Shown here one piece after another: positions 48,055-58,639 of a DNA stretch of 64,000 bases; positions within the stretch are counted from its first letter, which is position 1; each line of letters begins with the position of its first letter. Position numbers and translations under genes: made by a program. The stretch covers positions 10,109,375-10,173,374 of the forward strand of contig CAIIXF020000005.1 in NCBI GenBank assembly GCA_903813345.2. The letters are read 5' to 3'. The DNA is from Owenia fusiformis. Its lineage: Eukaryota > Annelida > Polychaeta > Sabellida > Oweniidae. The notes under the pieces were generated by a model. The model worked only from the letters and a program-made list of their open reading frames with translations. It searched no databases and was not told the origin of the DNA.

Positions 48055-48209
48055 TTATATTTCAGTTTGAATACTGTTTTTCTCAGTGTCATTTAAGTCT
48101 AATGGAATTGGTGGTTCGTTGTGTGTGATTGGCTTGTACTTCTTCAATGTCTGGCTGTAAGGAGTGACTTGAACCTTATGACGCAACAAGGTAGCAGCAA
48201 TTGGAGAAT
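48055..48209 (-). CDS. RTKN: Rhotekin last coding exon
   Basis: Encodes 'DSPIAATLLRHKVQVTPYSQ' and ends 'TEKNSIQTEI' with TAA at 48055-48057. The tail is shorter than the Pro-rich end of vertebrate rhotekins and lacks their C-terminal WLQ-type PDZ-binding residues. Confidence 0.88.
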
Positions 48210-51200
48210 CTGGAACATGGGAAATTACTTATAAAGCTTGTAGTTAATTAACAAACAGTACATTAAGCTATACAATTTGTAAATGGTACTCTAAATTGTA
48301 TATGAAATTAAGTTCAGTGAAACCAGTATTATATATGGAACACTCTCAGTATTGACCAAATTATTCCTTGTAGACTGGAGTTCCTTACAAAGGGTCCATT
48401 AACATGTAAGTCAACTGAATCTGATTCTTCTGAAAACTGCCCCATATAGAGAGGTGATCCATCAGAGAGATGCAAGCATGGCCAGAATAATACTTAATAG
48501 CATAAGTCACTGACTTACCTTTGATCGAAGTGGACTCATAGAGGGAGGTTTTCCTGGTGAATCCTGGAAGTTTTGTGGTAGAGGGACTCTGTATTTCCAT
48601 AGGTGTTTCACAAGCTTGCTTCCACATTGCTAGAATACATTAATGATGAAAATAAAAGGTTATACTTTAAACAGTTGAAGGGGTAAGAGTCAATGTATCC
48701 TCATTATTGGCAAAACAAAGCAAATAACTACAATTAAATACAATTAAATACAATTCTTTTCTCTGACTTTTTTGACCATTTCAGCTTTTTAGTACCAATA
48801 TTCAATCCCCTGACTTTTCCAGCTCAATGGAAATCATTTTAGTTTTCTCTGACTGTAGTACTATGTTACCATGGCATTGCCTTGACACCAAACAGCAAAT
48901 TCTTGAACATACCTTGATCTAGCAAATGTTGTTGGAATCCGTTGAACCATTTGGAAAGATTGTCACTGTCTGTGGCTGATAGAGTATGCTGGAACTGCTC
49001 ATTGTCTTGCATAGTGATTATATGGAATGTATGTGGGCGTGTCATGCTACCAGGATCTGCATCACAGATCTGAGACTCCTGTAAATAGATTAAAATTTTT
49101 AAGGGGAAACGGAATGTGACCAATGGATAGTGATTACTGGTTCATGTGATGAAATTAGTTTTATATTGTTTCCTTGAAGTGACATAGACTCAAATCCATT
49201 TTTGTCTCTGTATCCTTGTTTTGGAACATCAACAGTGACAAATTACATTCATTGTTTTTATATGTGTGCTTGTTCATTAATGACAGAGATCACGGTAGAC
49301 GTTCGCCATTCGCCAATCGCGAATTTTCGAAAGAGGTGGCGAAAAATATGTAAAGGTATTTCGCAGTTATGGCGAATTAGAGTTGTCACGGTTTCCCGAT
49401 ATTGGACCGAATTTCGGTCCAGATGCTTCGGTTCGGGACATGGGACAGAAAGGGTTAATATCGGTACATAGATTCCTTCCCTAGAATGCATAAAAACGTG
49501 TATAAATAGCGAGGAACACCTCCAACTTCGTTCTGAAAAATTAAATATTTTCACTTACCTCGTACCTAGTTTACACTTCTTTGCATTGAAAAGTGTTATT
49601 AACGGACCCGCGATTTCAGGTAGATGGTAATGCTTGTTCGTAAATTTCTTCATCGTCGTTCGCAAATCGAGTGCATTATCAGTATGCCGGATGTAGGAAA
49701 GAAATTGAAAAATCGAGCCGGCATCTAAGTCGAAAAAGTCGGCAGTTTGGAAGTATTTTGGGACTCCGATATCACAAGGAAAACGAATTGGTGATATTAC
49801 ACCGTGCAGACTATGTGAAATGCCGATCACATTCGCGGCAGATGCTTTACATTCAATTTTAATTGACGTTTTTTTATTTCTGAATATGATTTTGAAAGTG
49901 AAACTGAAAGTGAAACTGTCATCATCAGACATTGCATCATTTTTAATGTTCCCTTTTTTACGGTTTTTCAAAATGGCTAATTCATATTTTGGTTGGCGAA
50001 ATTTTTTTTGGAAGATTTAGCCACAATGGCTAACAAGTTTTTTCAACTATCGTGATCTCTGTTAATGAGCAAATGTTTATGGACATCATTATCATCCCTA
50101 GCTATAAATACAGAAAACAAATCTTTTTTGATATTTTCATACTGATTTTTTGTCTAAATCTTAAGATGAAGTACTCAAAAATGTCATTAATCTTGGTTAA
50201 TGTATAGACTGCTTTAATGACTGAACTCTCTTACTTTGGTAATAGGTATCGTTAATATTGGTGTATCTTCCATGTTGACTTCATCTTCACTTCTCCAGCA
50301 GGTCAACTCTAAGTTTTTCAAAACACACCACAGTTTGTCCCATTTACTTTCACCATCCACAGTTTCGTCATTTTCATTTATTTGCTGCAACACATAATAA
50401 AGAACTGAATACAGATGTATTAAATATATGATTTTTTGGGGTTTTATTCAACAAAATTGGATTTGTGTCCTCATTATGAAAGGAGACAGAGTATCCAGGT
50501 AAATGTTGTCAGATGTACTAAGGTGACATCTATACATGTACAGGGTGGTCCAAAAACTAGTATTTCAAATAAAAACATTGATTTTATTGATGAAAACATG
50601 TCATATTATATACCAGTGGATAGGAAATTAATTTAATTATCTATAACTAAGTATATCATAAGTTTAAATTCATTATAATACACGTCAAACAGCGTTCATA
50701 ATACAAACATCGTCATTTTTGTTTCAAAACGGGTTTTCAAAAACTTGTGAAAAGTTTTTTGTCAACAGAAACAGATGTTTAATATGTCCTCCATTTGAAT
50801 TGATTTCTCCTTTTTGATCAATTATAGCCCTCATTCCTGGCATAATCTGGTCAATAGCATCATTGATATGCTGTTGAGACAATGAATTCCACTTCTCAAC
50901 AAATCTGTCCTCAAGGGACTGAATGGATGAAAGGATTTCATGATACTGTACACCAATTTTGTTAGTTCTCCCCACATGTGGTAGTTGCAGACGTTGGCAT
51001 CAGGTGATCTGGGGTGTTGAGAAGTGGAATTCATTATTTCAAAAGCATATCAATGACTATGCATGACATTACCTGTAGATGTAAGTACCCGGAGATCTGA
51101 TCTTCTACAATACATGCAGGTTGAGCTGCTATCTTGCAACAATAGGCACCAAACAATGGAAGTTCATGCCCAGTCTCTGTCAAATAGAAAGAAGGGATTG

Positions 51201-54200
51201 TAGGATTTAGGATATATTACAGAAAATGTAAGACTTTAGCATGTAACCAAAATTTTACTTCATACAATTATATAAGCACCTAGCACTACCACATTTTAAT
51301 AAAATCTAATCATGTGCATAATACATAAGTACTTTTTAAAGAAAACAATGCTTCAACCAACCCACCATCAATGTCCTCTATGGCAAGATCAAAGGTTCCA
51401 GTATCCTCTTTGGCATCTGATAGTCGCATAGTACCTTGGGCAATAAGCTCAAACTTTGGACCACTGGAAAATAAAATATACAAGTACATGTATATATGGT
51501 GAAAAACTTATAGAAAATTACAGTTTCCTCTAAGATACTTGAAATAATGCGAAAAACTATTACTGAATGTTCTTTTTACTTACATAAGCATGTTGCCAAA
51601 ACAATCTCCATCATCTTTCTGAAATTAGATAAATGAAATTTGTGATGATCAGTTTTGTAAAATCAGCCCGGAAACTTAGTGTATGATTTTGCAGGGGATT
51701 TGATAAATTGTTTAAGGAAATTGTATTTCCTGGGTGAACATTAGAGAAATTCTACTTATCAAATAGTTACTGAGCTGGACAAGACAAACAATATGAACCT
51801 AAAAATGACTGAAACAGTGCCCTAACACATAGGCCCCATCAATGGCCTTGAAGACTGGCATAGATGACAACAGTTTCAGTGGATTCAATTCAACACTTTT
51901 ACAAATTGCTTTAAAAATCTCTCAAAAATATCTAAAACCTTATGATATCGAGAATAGAAATATTTTGGTAAATAATTATGGGGTCAAATGAGACACTAAT
52001 TTGATTTATGTAGCGTATTAGAGGATACAACAAAATTTACATGAAAAACCAAATTGGACTGGTTTGAAGAAAACATACAAGAGAATTAGTGATCTGATAT
52101 ACATGTAACTTACAAGTCCTGAAAGTCTTCTTCCAACACTCTTCCCGACTGTGTTAGAGAGATTGTTCAGTTTCTTCTTTATCTTCTTTGGTGTACTAGC
52201 TATTGTCAGATCATCATAGACCTTGTGGCAGTAGACCTCTAACTTGCACTCAAAGTCATGACCAATGTTCTGGCTGAAATGATTATCATTATAAATCATA
52301 AATGAATGGAACAGATAGAATGCACTGCAGATTTCTTTTAATGATCAGAATCTTAAAATATCATTATTCTATTTGAAAAAGCAATGTGTTGCTTAGGGGA
52401 GGAGTTATGAAAATAACCTTAGCAAAATGTACATCCATTTCTTAGAAAATTGTGATGACAGGTTAATAACACTAGAACAGAAACAAGATCCATGAGTAAA
52501 TGTCAAAAGCTGTAACTCATGGCTATGATTTTTTGGGATACTTTGTTCGTGAGAAAGTGCAAGAAATCTCCCTTTTTCTACATACATGAAACAAGAAAAT
52601 GATTTTATAACGTAACTAATGTAATAAAAATATTTGCTTACAATACTAAGTAATCGTCAAACGAGAGATCAGTAAGGCTGCGATCAACATCCTTCAGGAG
52701 AGACGTGTCATATATCTCTGTGCCGATTCTCAGGAGACAGAATAAAGCATAGCGACGATGGTCACCTTTGTTCTTGAAATGGTCGACATCTTTCCACATC
52801 AGTGGGATTCGTAAATCTAAGCAAAGAAAATCGCAATTAGATTGTAAACAATTTTGACAAGACAGCATAATGGGCAATTTAGGAAGTTAAACCAAAATAT
52901 ACAAGACTTTAAAATGAAGAGAGCAAATAGGAGTCAAACAGGCCTTTAACAGGGTTGATGTTTTATCTTGTTCTATATCTGTAAAGTATGTCTAATACTG
53001 TATGTGTGCATTACCTGACACAGCTACTCTGCCTTTACATGCAGCCTGATTCTGTAGACTGGTACAACTGAAAGCATTGAATATGGTAGAAGATTAATAT
53101 ATAATATTTGCTGAATGCATATAAATCATAATTACGCAAAGAGACTCATGAAACATTTGATGATGAAACATAGGATCTACAGTAATCAAAAATCATGAAT
53201 CTGAATGGCATATGCTGTCACGATATAAACTGCCAATATACAATCAAAACAATTTTCTTGATAATTGCACAGTTCTTGATAATCCTATAATTCTTGATTA
53301 TCAACTACCCTAATCAATTTCAAGACTTGCAAAAGATTAATAATATATAGAAAATTTCACCCTATTTCATCATTGTTTATAACTCTTTTTATGCCAGGGT
53401 TAAATATGCCACTACCAGGGTTAGATCAAGGGGATGTCACAAGGGGTGCCTCGAGGTGGTGCCAGAATATAACAACTGCCAGGGTTAGAGATACCAACCA
53501 CAGAGGTTTCACAAAGGGTACCTGCCATGAGAGATATGCCAGGTTATTATTACACTGGGGAAGCCACAAGAGGTGCCAGATTATGGCCACTGCCAGGGTT
53601 AGACCAAGATGTAAACAGGCTTTAGTCTACATAAACATACACACTTCTTGAATATATTTGCTTTGACATTGTCCTTGAATAGTATAAACTAGCAGTATAT
53701 ACGAATCATGTAACAGATCCAATGTGGAAGTGAATATGTTTCCAATTATAAGACTGCCATAATTGAGTAAAATATGAGTGTAACTTGAACTTACAAATCC
53801 TAAGAATGTGGATGTTTCTCCTATGAACCTGTGCAAACTCTTTTTGCTGGTAGCCGGTTGCATAGGATACGATTGGGAATTTGTTGCATGCAAAGGATCA
53901 GTATTCAATATCTTAAGGTAGTTCCACACTTCCAGAAAAAAGTTGATAGCAAAAATATCAGAGAAATCCCAAGACAACTTGTCCCCAAGACAACTCGTTG
54001 AGAGTGATAAAAGGATGAAATCAGGGATATTAGGGATAAGTTGGTGTAACTAATCAACTTTGGCATCTCAGAGCCCCACCTTTATTAAACACCAACAGCA
54101 ATCACCTTGTCTAAAATTAACAATTCACTCACATGTTTTTCTTCATGACTTCATCAGTCTTTCGTTTCTGTAGTTCAGACATGTATGCCATCATACGTGT

Positions 54201-57200
54201 GTTGGAAACCAAGAGAGTCTTGGCTGCTTCTAGCATTTGTGATGGGTGCTTTGACGCTGCAAGAAGTTTCGCAGTCCCGTCTCGCATCTTAATTTCCCTA
54301 TCAATCTTCTGCTGCAAATCATGATCCTGAAAGTAAAAAGCACATTATGAAATGGTTGATCTCAATTTCTATATTGGATGATTTCTTGCAAGATTTGAGA
54401 ATTTTAGTTTTGAATTTAGCAGGGAATAGATAGTCCATAATCAATGATAAATTATTTATAAATTAAAGGTGGGTTGGTAGGATCAGGGTTTTCAGATGTA
54501 GAAATATCGTCACTCCCACATTTAGGAGTATTCTGATGAAGGGCATCATTGCACGCTCATCTTCACTACATTGTTCATTCAGATCGACTGGAGTCGAGTG
54601 AATGAAGATGGAAGGATGGTGAAGATGTAGCGTGAACAACATTATATAGATCAATGCAAGCCCCTGATGTTGACCAACATACACTGACTACTACTATTAT
54701 ATACCAGTACCTGTACTTTCCGAAAGTATTTTTGCAATTCTAGAATAATTCAAACTCTTGCTAATTTTCACTTCTTAACTTTGAGTGGGTGCTAACCTTT
54801 TACAGATAGGTGGCAGTCCATTTCAAAACATCAAGTTAGCTTCAAAGTTGGAGATATCAATGTACATGTACATCTTAAAAGATTTTATATTGAAAATTAT
54901 AGTGACCATACCTTGTGCCACAATCAGAACAATTGTTTTAGGAAGCTGAATACTTTAACCAAATCTATAGGATATATGTGACGTATAACTGAAGCTTCCC
55001 TTATAGGTAATTCTAAGCATGTAAAATATGACAGAATGCTTATATAAATACAACTGAACACTATCAAATAGTTAACTGTTCCTGAACACTTGTGTATTAA
55101 CTGAAAAAACTTTTATTTGTAAACTAAAAAATAATGAACTTGAAAACCATGAGTTACTAAATAAATTCAACTGAAAACTTAATTATGAATTAGAAAATCA
55201 ACTGAACACTTAATTATAAACTTAAAATTTGATTATCTATTGAACACTTAATTATCAACTGAACATCTTCTTATCAACTGAACACTTCAAATCTATTTGC
55301 TAACCTGACAGCCAGGACTTCTCATTTCAACATCCGTATCTTCCCCATCTTCTAAAACCATAGGTGTACTTAACTGACAGTTTTTCAAAAATTCATCTCC
55401 ATTTTTATGTGAGTTATCCTTTTTGGCAACTTTTGTGTATGACACAGGGAAAACGTGACATTTTCTCTTCATTTTTTTCTCATCAGGATCGACTGAATGT
55501 ACCCTGTGTATCATCTTGAAAACTGTTTCACTAACTGACTTATTTTGATTTTTTAATTAAACTACTGTAAAGCTCTCCTCCTACATTGTTTGTTTAGTAT
55601 TTTGTGACATTTTTTTTATTTTTAGCTCCCAGCCAATGGCTATTTGGAATCCGCCTCCACTTTGAACTGATGTGACAGCAGCGCCACATAGAACCTGGGA
55701 ATGAAACCTGAATGAGTTTTTGTTTTTAAATTAATTACAATAAACACATTTTCCACTACTATAAAACTAATTCACAAAGATTCCTATTTTCAGAAGAGAA
55801 AATCAATTATCTGTCATTTATAAACAATCAATGTTAAGATTTCAGAAGATGTCATGGCTATATCTCCTCAATTTCGGTGGGATTTTACTTTGTTTAAAAA
55901 TTGACAAATTCCAAACAGAAAATGCTAACGAGTTACTACCTATTTATCAAAATTAGTTTTAGGAAGTCAATGAACTCAACTTTAAATTCAAATATATATT
56001 TATATAGGCATTTTATGGCATGTTGTTTTTGGAGGTTAATGTAACAAGACAAACAGATCTCTGACCATGAGCAAAATTTCATGACTGCCATATTTAAAAA
56101 CACAAAACAAAGTAAAAAGAGAGGAATTGGCAAGAAATATTACATACTGGACTAAAAAACATACTCTAAATTATATAGAAATTCAAGAAAAACAGAAAAT
56201 TCATTCAAATTTTAAGGAGAAATCTTACAGAATAAGCATGAACGTGAGACTGCTGTTTAGATGACTGGTATCTAAGTGATGGTTCAAGGTGTACACCTTA
56301 CATGAGTAATATAGGAAACCACACATTTCCTTTGCCAGAAACACTACATGCAGTTTACATGTTATTTGATGTGACTTCCCTGACTCTGATCTAATCTATG
56401 AGATACCCTCAGCTATGATGCTATGATTCAATCACTGGAGAAGCAGACATATTTTTACATAACATTTCTTCAAATTACATTATATATCTACAGTATCTGG
56501 AATTGGAGGCCAAGGATATGAACTGAAATGGAATATGTATCACAAGCGCCAAAGAAAAGACTAAGGAGAAAATATAAGGAGAAAATGAATCATCTAAGAG
56601 TTCAAACTGTCATAAGAAAACAAACCCCAAATATCCCATACTATGATATAACATCCACAATTCAGGAGCCATTATCACAATCCAAGACAAAAAGACCATG
56701 GGACATTTCATTCATACAAACAGTCGAAATATTGAGACATGCGCAGACCTCTATTTAGTGATATTTTCATTTCAAATATGGCGGCCAATCCGATGTCTGA
56801 CGACCCTTACAAAGAATCTAGGCAGTTTGCATTTTTACCTCCTGTGAAATAACAAGTGGAATTTAGTAGTTGTTTTGTGTTTTATTATCATTCTGCATCG
56901 TAATTCTATGTGATGTGGTGTTGAAATGTCAGCAGAAATACATATCCATACGATAATCGAGTGAATCAGATAACAGATTTTTCGAAAACCCGTCTCGTGC
57001 TAAGAGTGTAAAAACTTGTATTAACATGCTCAAAAGTGCCAATGTGCACATCAATGTCAAGCTAAATCAATGTTGTGTCTAAAACAGGTACCTGATCTAC
57101 TCAAAACAGCTTGTCATTCACGTATACACGCTTAGCAAACACGGCGAAATGACCTGAATCTTGGAATTTCGTTCAAGAGCTAGTAATGTTTGCTCCGGTC

Positions 57201-58617
57201 TTCGTCATAAGTGTTCATCAGACTTCACGCATGCGCATGAGAAAAACCACCAACCAATAAGGTTTATAAATCAATTTTGCGCATGCGCCTTACAACGGTA
57301 AAGAAATTCGTATTTATAAACGAACCAGTTTGAGATAACCCGATATCAGTCGGAGAAATCTGACGATCTACGAAACTCACTTCAAAAAATCAAATGCGGA
57401 CTGACGGCGTATTCTACTATGTTTGGATCTAAGATTTTCAGTATAGATAAAGTCTTTTATGATCTTTCGAATGAGGTAAGTTTCTAGTTCGAAAGACAAT
57501 TGTATCAACTTGAACAAAAGTTGAGTTTTGACGAAAAATTTTAACATGCGCAGAAGTCCCATTTTCGTTGTACCATATTGACTGCAAAGTTCATATTATT
57601 TACATTATATGTTTTCTCTGAACTCTGGGGTTCTCCCCTTGGCAAATGTTATATACTTCAAGGTCAAGGTCACCCTCCCTGTCAAAGAATGACACAATGT
57701 ACTAGAATAACCACATTACTAACCCTGTATTCTCAAGACAAGATTGCACTCTTTAGTAAGTAACTTACAAGAGTAACATCCTTTTTATTTGTGACACCAT
57801 ACATTCATTTTAAAATATTTATATGTAGTAGGAAGGGGGAGTACATGGGGTTGTAGCTAGACTATCCATTTATCTGTAACACCATGCCATATTTAGCTTT
57901 AAAGCCAGGGTACATGTTCGGAATTTTGCTGCATTCCTCAGAAAATTCAGTGAAAAACTTTTCTGAATTTCTTCACTGAATTTTCTTGTTTTTTATACAT
58001 TTTGTTTTTTGTACATTTGTTTTGACATACATTAAAACATTCTTCTCTACATTCTTTTTTCCCTACATTAGTGCACTCGTTGTGCAAAAGTGAGAGATGT
58101 AGACATTGTGGAAGAGTGATTCAAATTTGAAAAATAACATGTGACCCTATTGAGGGTTGCAGCAAAATTCCGAACATGCACCCTGACCTTAACATCATGT
58201 TATCTTGTAACATCACATTTGCTTGTAACATCATATTTACCTGTAACATCATGTTTACTTGTAACATAATATTTCCTTGTAACATCACATTTACCTGTAG
58301 ATCATATTTATCTGTAACATCATATTTACCTGTAACATCATATTTACTTGTAACATCATATTTACCTGTAACATAGTGGCAAGTTGTCTGTAATAATAAA
58401 TATCCATATCCTCAATGACCATTGATGGCATTTTAGGGTCTGTCCCATTAGATTCATTTTTAGAGTTTGTTCGTTTCAACACGGATGTATTAGCACCATC
58501 ACTCTCGTCAACACTGTCTTGTTTACCCTGTAGGAGTTTATATCCTATGGAACCCCGGATTGCTAGGGGGATGTTACCATTTGAATCACCTTCTGTATTA
58601 GGTGAGAATGCCATCAT
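48055..58617 (-). CDS. RTKN: Rhotekin (Rho effector), whole gene, two isoforms
   Basis: Rhotekin binds GTP-loaded Rho through an HR1 coiled coil and acts as a Rho effector and septin-linked scaffold in the cytoplasm. I reconstruct eleven shared coding exons (54326 down to 48055, 1401 bases including the stop) joined to one of two first exons (58366-58617 or 55305-55514), giving 550 or 536 residues; human RTKN is about 560. In the long form HR1 is at about 85-148, the anillin-like region ('DLRIPLMWKDVDHFKNKGD') at about 165-355, the PH domain at about 357-460 and a short tail to 550. All GT-AG junctions agree in phase. The family match is clear from 'QQKIDREIKMRDGTAKLLAA' and 'GKSVGRRLSGL'. 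The introns contain hAT-like and mariner insertions. RTKN and RTKN2 are vertebrate paralogues; this is probably the single ancestral form. Confidence 0.93.
48519..48629 (-). CDS. RTKN: Rhotekin exon: post-PH tail
   Basis: Encodes 'MWKQACETPMEIQSPSTTKL', parallel to vertebrate QWKQCCDEIMKIETPAPRKP, then 'RKTSLYESTSIK', parallel to KQGSLYHEM. Donor GTAAGT. Confidence 0.92.
48913..49078 (-). CDS. RTKN: Rhotekin exon: PH domain, second half
   Basis: Encodes 'TFHIITMQDNEQFQHTLSAT' and 'NLSKWFNGFQQHLLDQ', with the invariant Trp of the C-terminal PH helix. Donor GTATGT. Confidence 0.92.
49284..50061. mobile_element. hAT-like element inside the Rhotekin PH-domain intron
   Basis: The ends CAGAGATCACGGTAG and CAGAGATCACGATAG are inverted, flanked by the 7-bp repeat TTAATGA on both sides. 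CAGAG ends and a 7-8 bp duplication suggest hAT. A 138-codon minus-strand frame (49555-49971) inside it has no known domain and ends at a good donor (GAG|GTAAGTG). 778 bp. Confidence 0.7.
50235..50384 (-). CDS. RTKN: Rhotekin exon: PH domain, first half
   Basis: Fifty codons with 'WDKLWCVLKNLELTCWRSED' and 'TPILTIPITK', the first strands of the pleckstrin homology domain. Phase 0 at both ends. Confidence 0.92.
50541..51035 (-). pseudogene. Mariner fragment in a Rhotekin intron
   Basis: The terminus CAGGGTGGTCCAAAAACTAG follows TA. The minus strand encodes 'HPRSPDANVCNYHMWGELTK' (third catalytic Asp region; usual PRSPDLNP.DYFLWGELK) and further on 'MRAIIDQKGEINSNGGHIKH', the mariner C-terminus. 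The frames are disrupted and the other end is missing. Confidence 0.78.
51073..51176 (-). CDS. RTKN: Rhotekin exon: end of anillin-like region
   Basis: Encodes 'TGHELPLFGAYCCKIAAQPA' and 'CIVEDQISGYLHLQ', matching the family's LPLYGNMCCRLVAQPAC. Ends in phase 0. Confidence 0.93.
51366..51463 (-). CDS. RTKN: Rhotekin exon: anillin-like region
   Basis: Encodes 'GPKFELIAQGTMRLSDAKED' and 'TFDLAIEDID', equivalent to the vertebrate YHLLAHTTLTL strand pair. Acceptor TTTTCCAG, donor GTGGGT. Confidence 0.9.
51584..51618 (-). CDS. RTKN: Rhotekin micro-exon, 35 bp
   Basis: Encodes 'KDDGDCFGNML' plus two bases. The AG before it and the GTAAGT after it are clear, and the phase fits both neighbours. It covers the variable loop where vertebrate rhotekins carry a longer Ser/Gly-rich insert. 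Confidence 0.8.
52114..52273 (-). CDS. RTKN: Rhotekin exon: anillin-like region, middle
   Basis: Encodes 'QNIGHDFECKLEVYCHKVYD', 'STPKKIKKKLNNLSNTVGKS' and 'VGRRLSGL', matching the vertebrate TPKKLAKKL and GRSSGRR segments. Phase 0 at its end. Confidence 0.93.
52642..52816 (-). CDS. RTKN: Rhotekin exon: start of anillin-like region
   Basis: Encodes 'LRIPLMWKDVDHFKNKGDHR', then 'DVDRSLTDLSFDDYLV', one of the most conserved parts of the family. The acceptor is TTTGCTTAG and the donor GTAAGC. Confidence 0.93.
53015..53067 (-). CDS. RTKN: Rhotekin exon, 53 bp
   Basis: Encodes 'CTSLQNQAACKGRVAVS' between HR1 and the anillin-like region. 'ACKGRVAVSDLRIP' after splicing matches the family form (vertebrate RTKN2 ACKGKIAISDIRIP). 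Confidence 0.9.
53390..53615 (+). repeat. Irregular intronic repeat of GCCAGGGTTAGA
   Basis: 'tgccagggttaga' and 'accagggttagatcaa' recur three to four times with 'cacaaggggtgcc'-like links. The 92-codon open frame across it is an artefact of this repetition. Confidence 0.6.
54133..54326 (-). CDS. RTKN: Rhotekin exon: HR1 Rho-binding domain
   Basis: It begins after TTACTTTCAG with 'DHDLQQKIDREIKMRDGTAK' and runs through 'LLVSNTRMMAYMSELQKRK'. This is the antiparallel coiled coil that contacts Rho-GTP. It ends at AACAT|GTGAGT, leaving two bases of a codon. Confidence 0.93.
54552..54634. repeat. Intronic hairpin repeat
   Basis: 'cacgctcatcttcactac' pairs with the inverse of 'ggtgaagatgtagcgtg'; the loop has 'gatcgactggagtcgagtga'. 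Related to 20371-20456. Confidence 0.55.
55045..55290 (+). repeat. Irregular AT-rich repeat of CAACTGAACACTTAATTAT
   Basis: About six to eight imperfect copies of 'actgaacacttaattat' lie in the intron just downstream of the short-isoform first exon. Confidence 0.65.
55305..55514 (-). CDS. RTKN: Rhotekin first coding exon, short isoform
   Basis: 70 codons from ATG at 55514 to donor CAG|GTTAGC, phase 0, compatible with the HR1 exon. It is Lys/Asp/Glu-rich ('DPDEKKMKRKCHVFPVSYTK', 'VLEDGEDTDVEMRSPGCQ'). I know no vertebrate counterpart. An upstream in-frame TAA and the lack of a good acceptor before the ATG favour a first exon over an internal one. Confidence 0.7.
56730..57560. promoter_or_regulatory. 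NRF1-type promoter region
   Basis: Two NRF1-like palindromes, CACGCATGCGCATG (57227-57240) and TGCGCATGCGCC (57278-57289), flank a CCAAT word and TTTATAAATC. Single ATGCGCAGA words occur near 56740 and 57545. A Kozak-like ATGGCGGCC at 56778 (plus) opens a 24-codon frame 'MAANPMSDDPYKESRQFAFL...'. It lies between the two Rhotekin first exons, so it may drive the short isoform or an unrecognised plus-strand transcript. Confidence 0.45.
58196..58374 (-). repeat. 18-bp tandem repeat carrying duplicated splice donors
   Basis: About ten copies of ATGTTACAGGTAAATATG, read on the minus strand. The first copy holds the exon end and donor. CAG|GTAAAT is intact in copies 1, 3, 5 and 8; copies 2 and 7 read CAA|GTAAA. 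Copies 1-4 keep the frame (VNMMLQ repeated); the frame closes in copy 5. Confidence 0.9.
58366..58617 (-). CDS. RTKN: Rhotekin first coding exon, long isoform
   Basis: 84 codons from ATG ATG at 58617 to a donor CAG|GTAAAT, phase 0. The end, 'VIEDMDIYYYRQLATMLQ', resembles the vertebrate RTKN exon that (from memory) reads 'LEDLNMLYIRQMALSLE', just before the HR1 domain. An in-frame TGA lies about 60 bases upstream of the ATG. The front part is Ser/Asn/Asp-rich and looks unstructured. The donor lies in an 18-bp tandem repeat. Confidence 0.85.
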
Positions 58618-58639
58618 AGCGTTATCCTCTGTTATGTTT

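Noticed and set aside
53373-53651. 92-codon plus-strand frame in a Rhotekin intron
   Set aside because: It is explained by the GCCAGGGTTAGA repeat, with no known domain.
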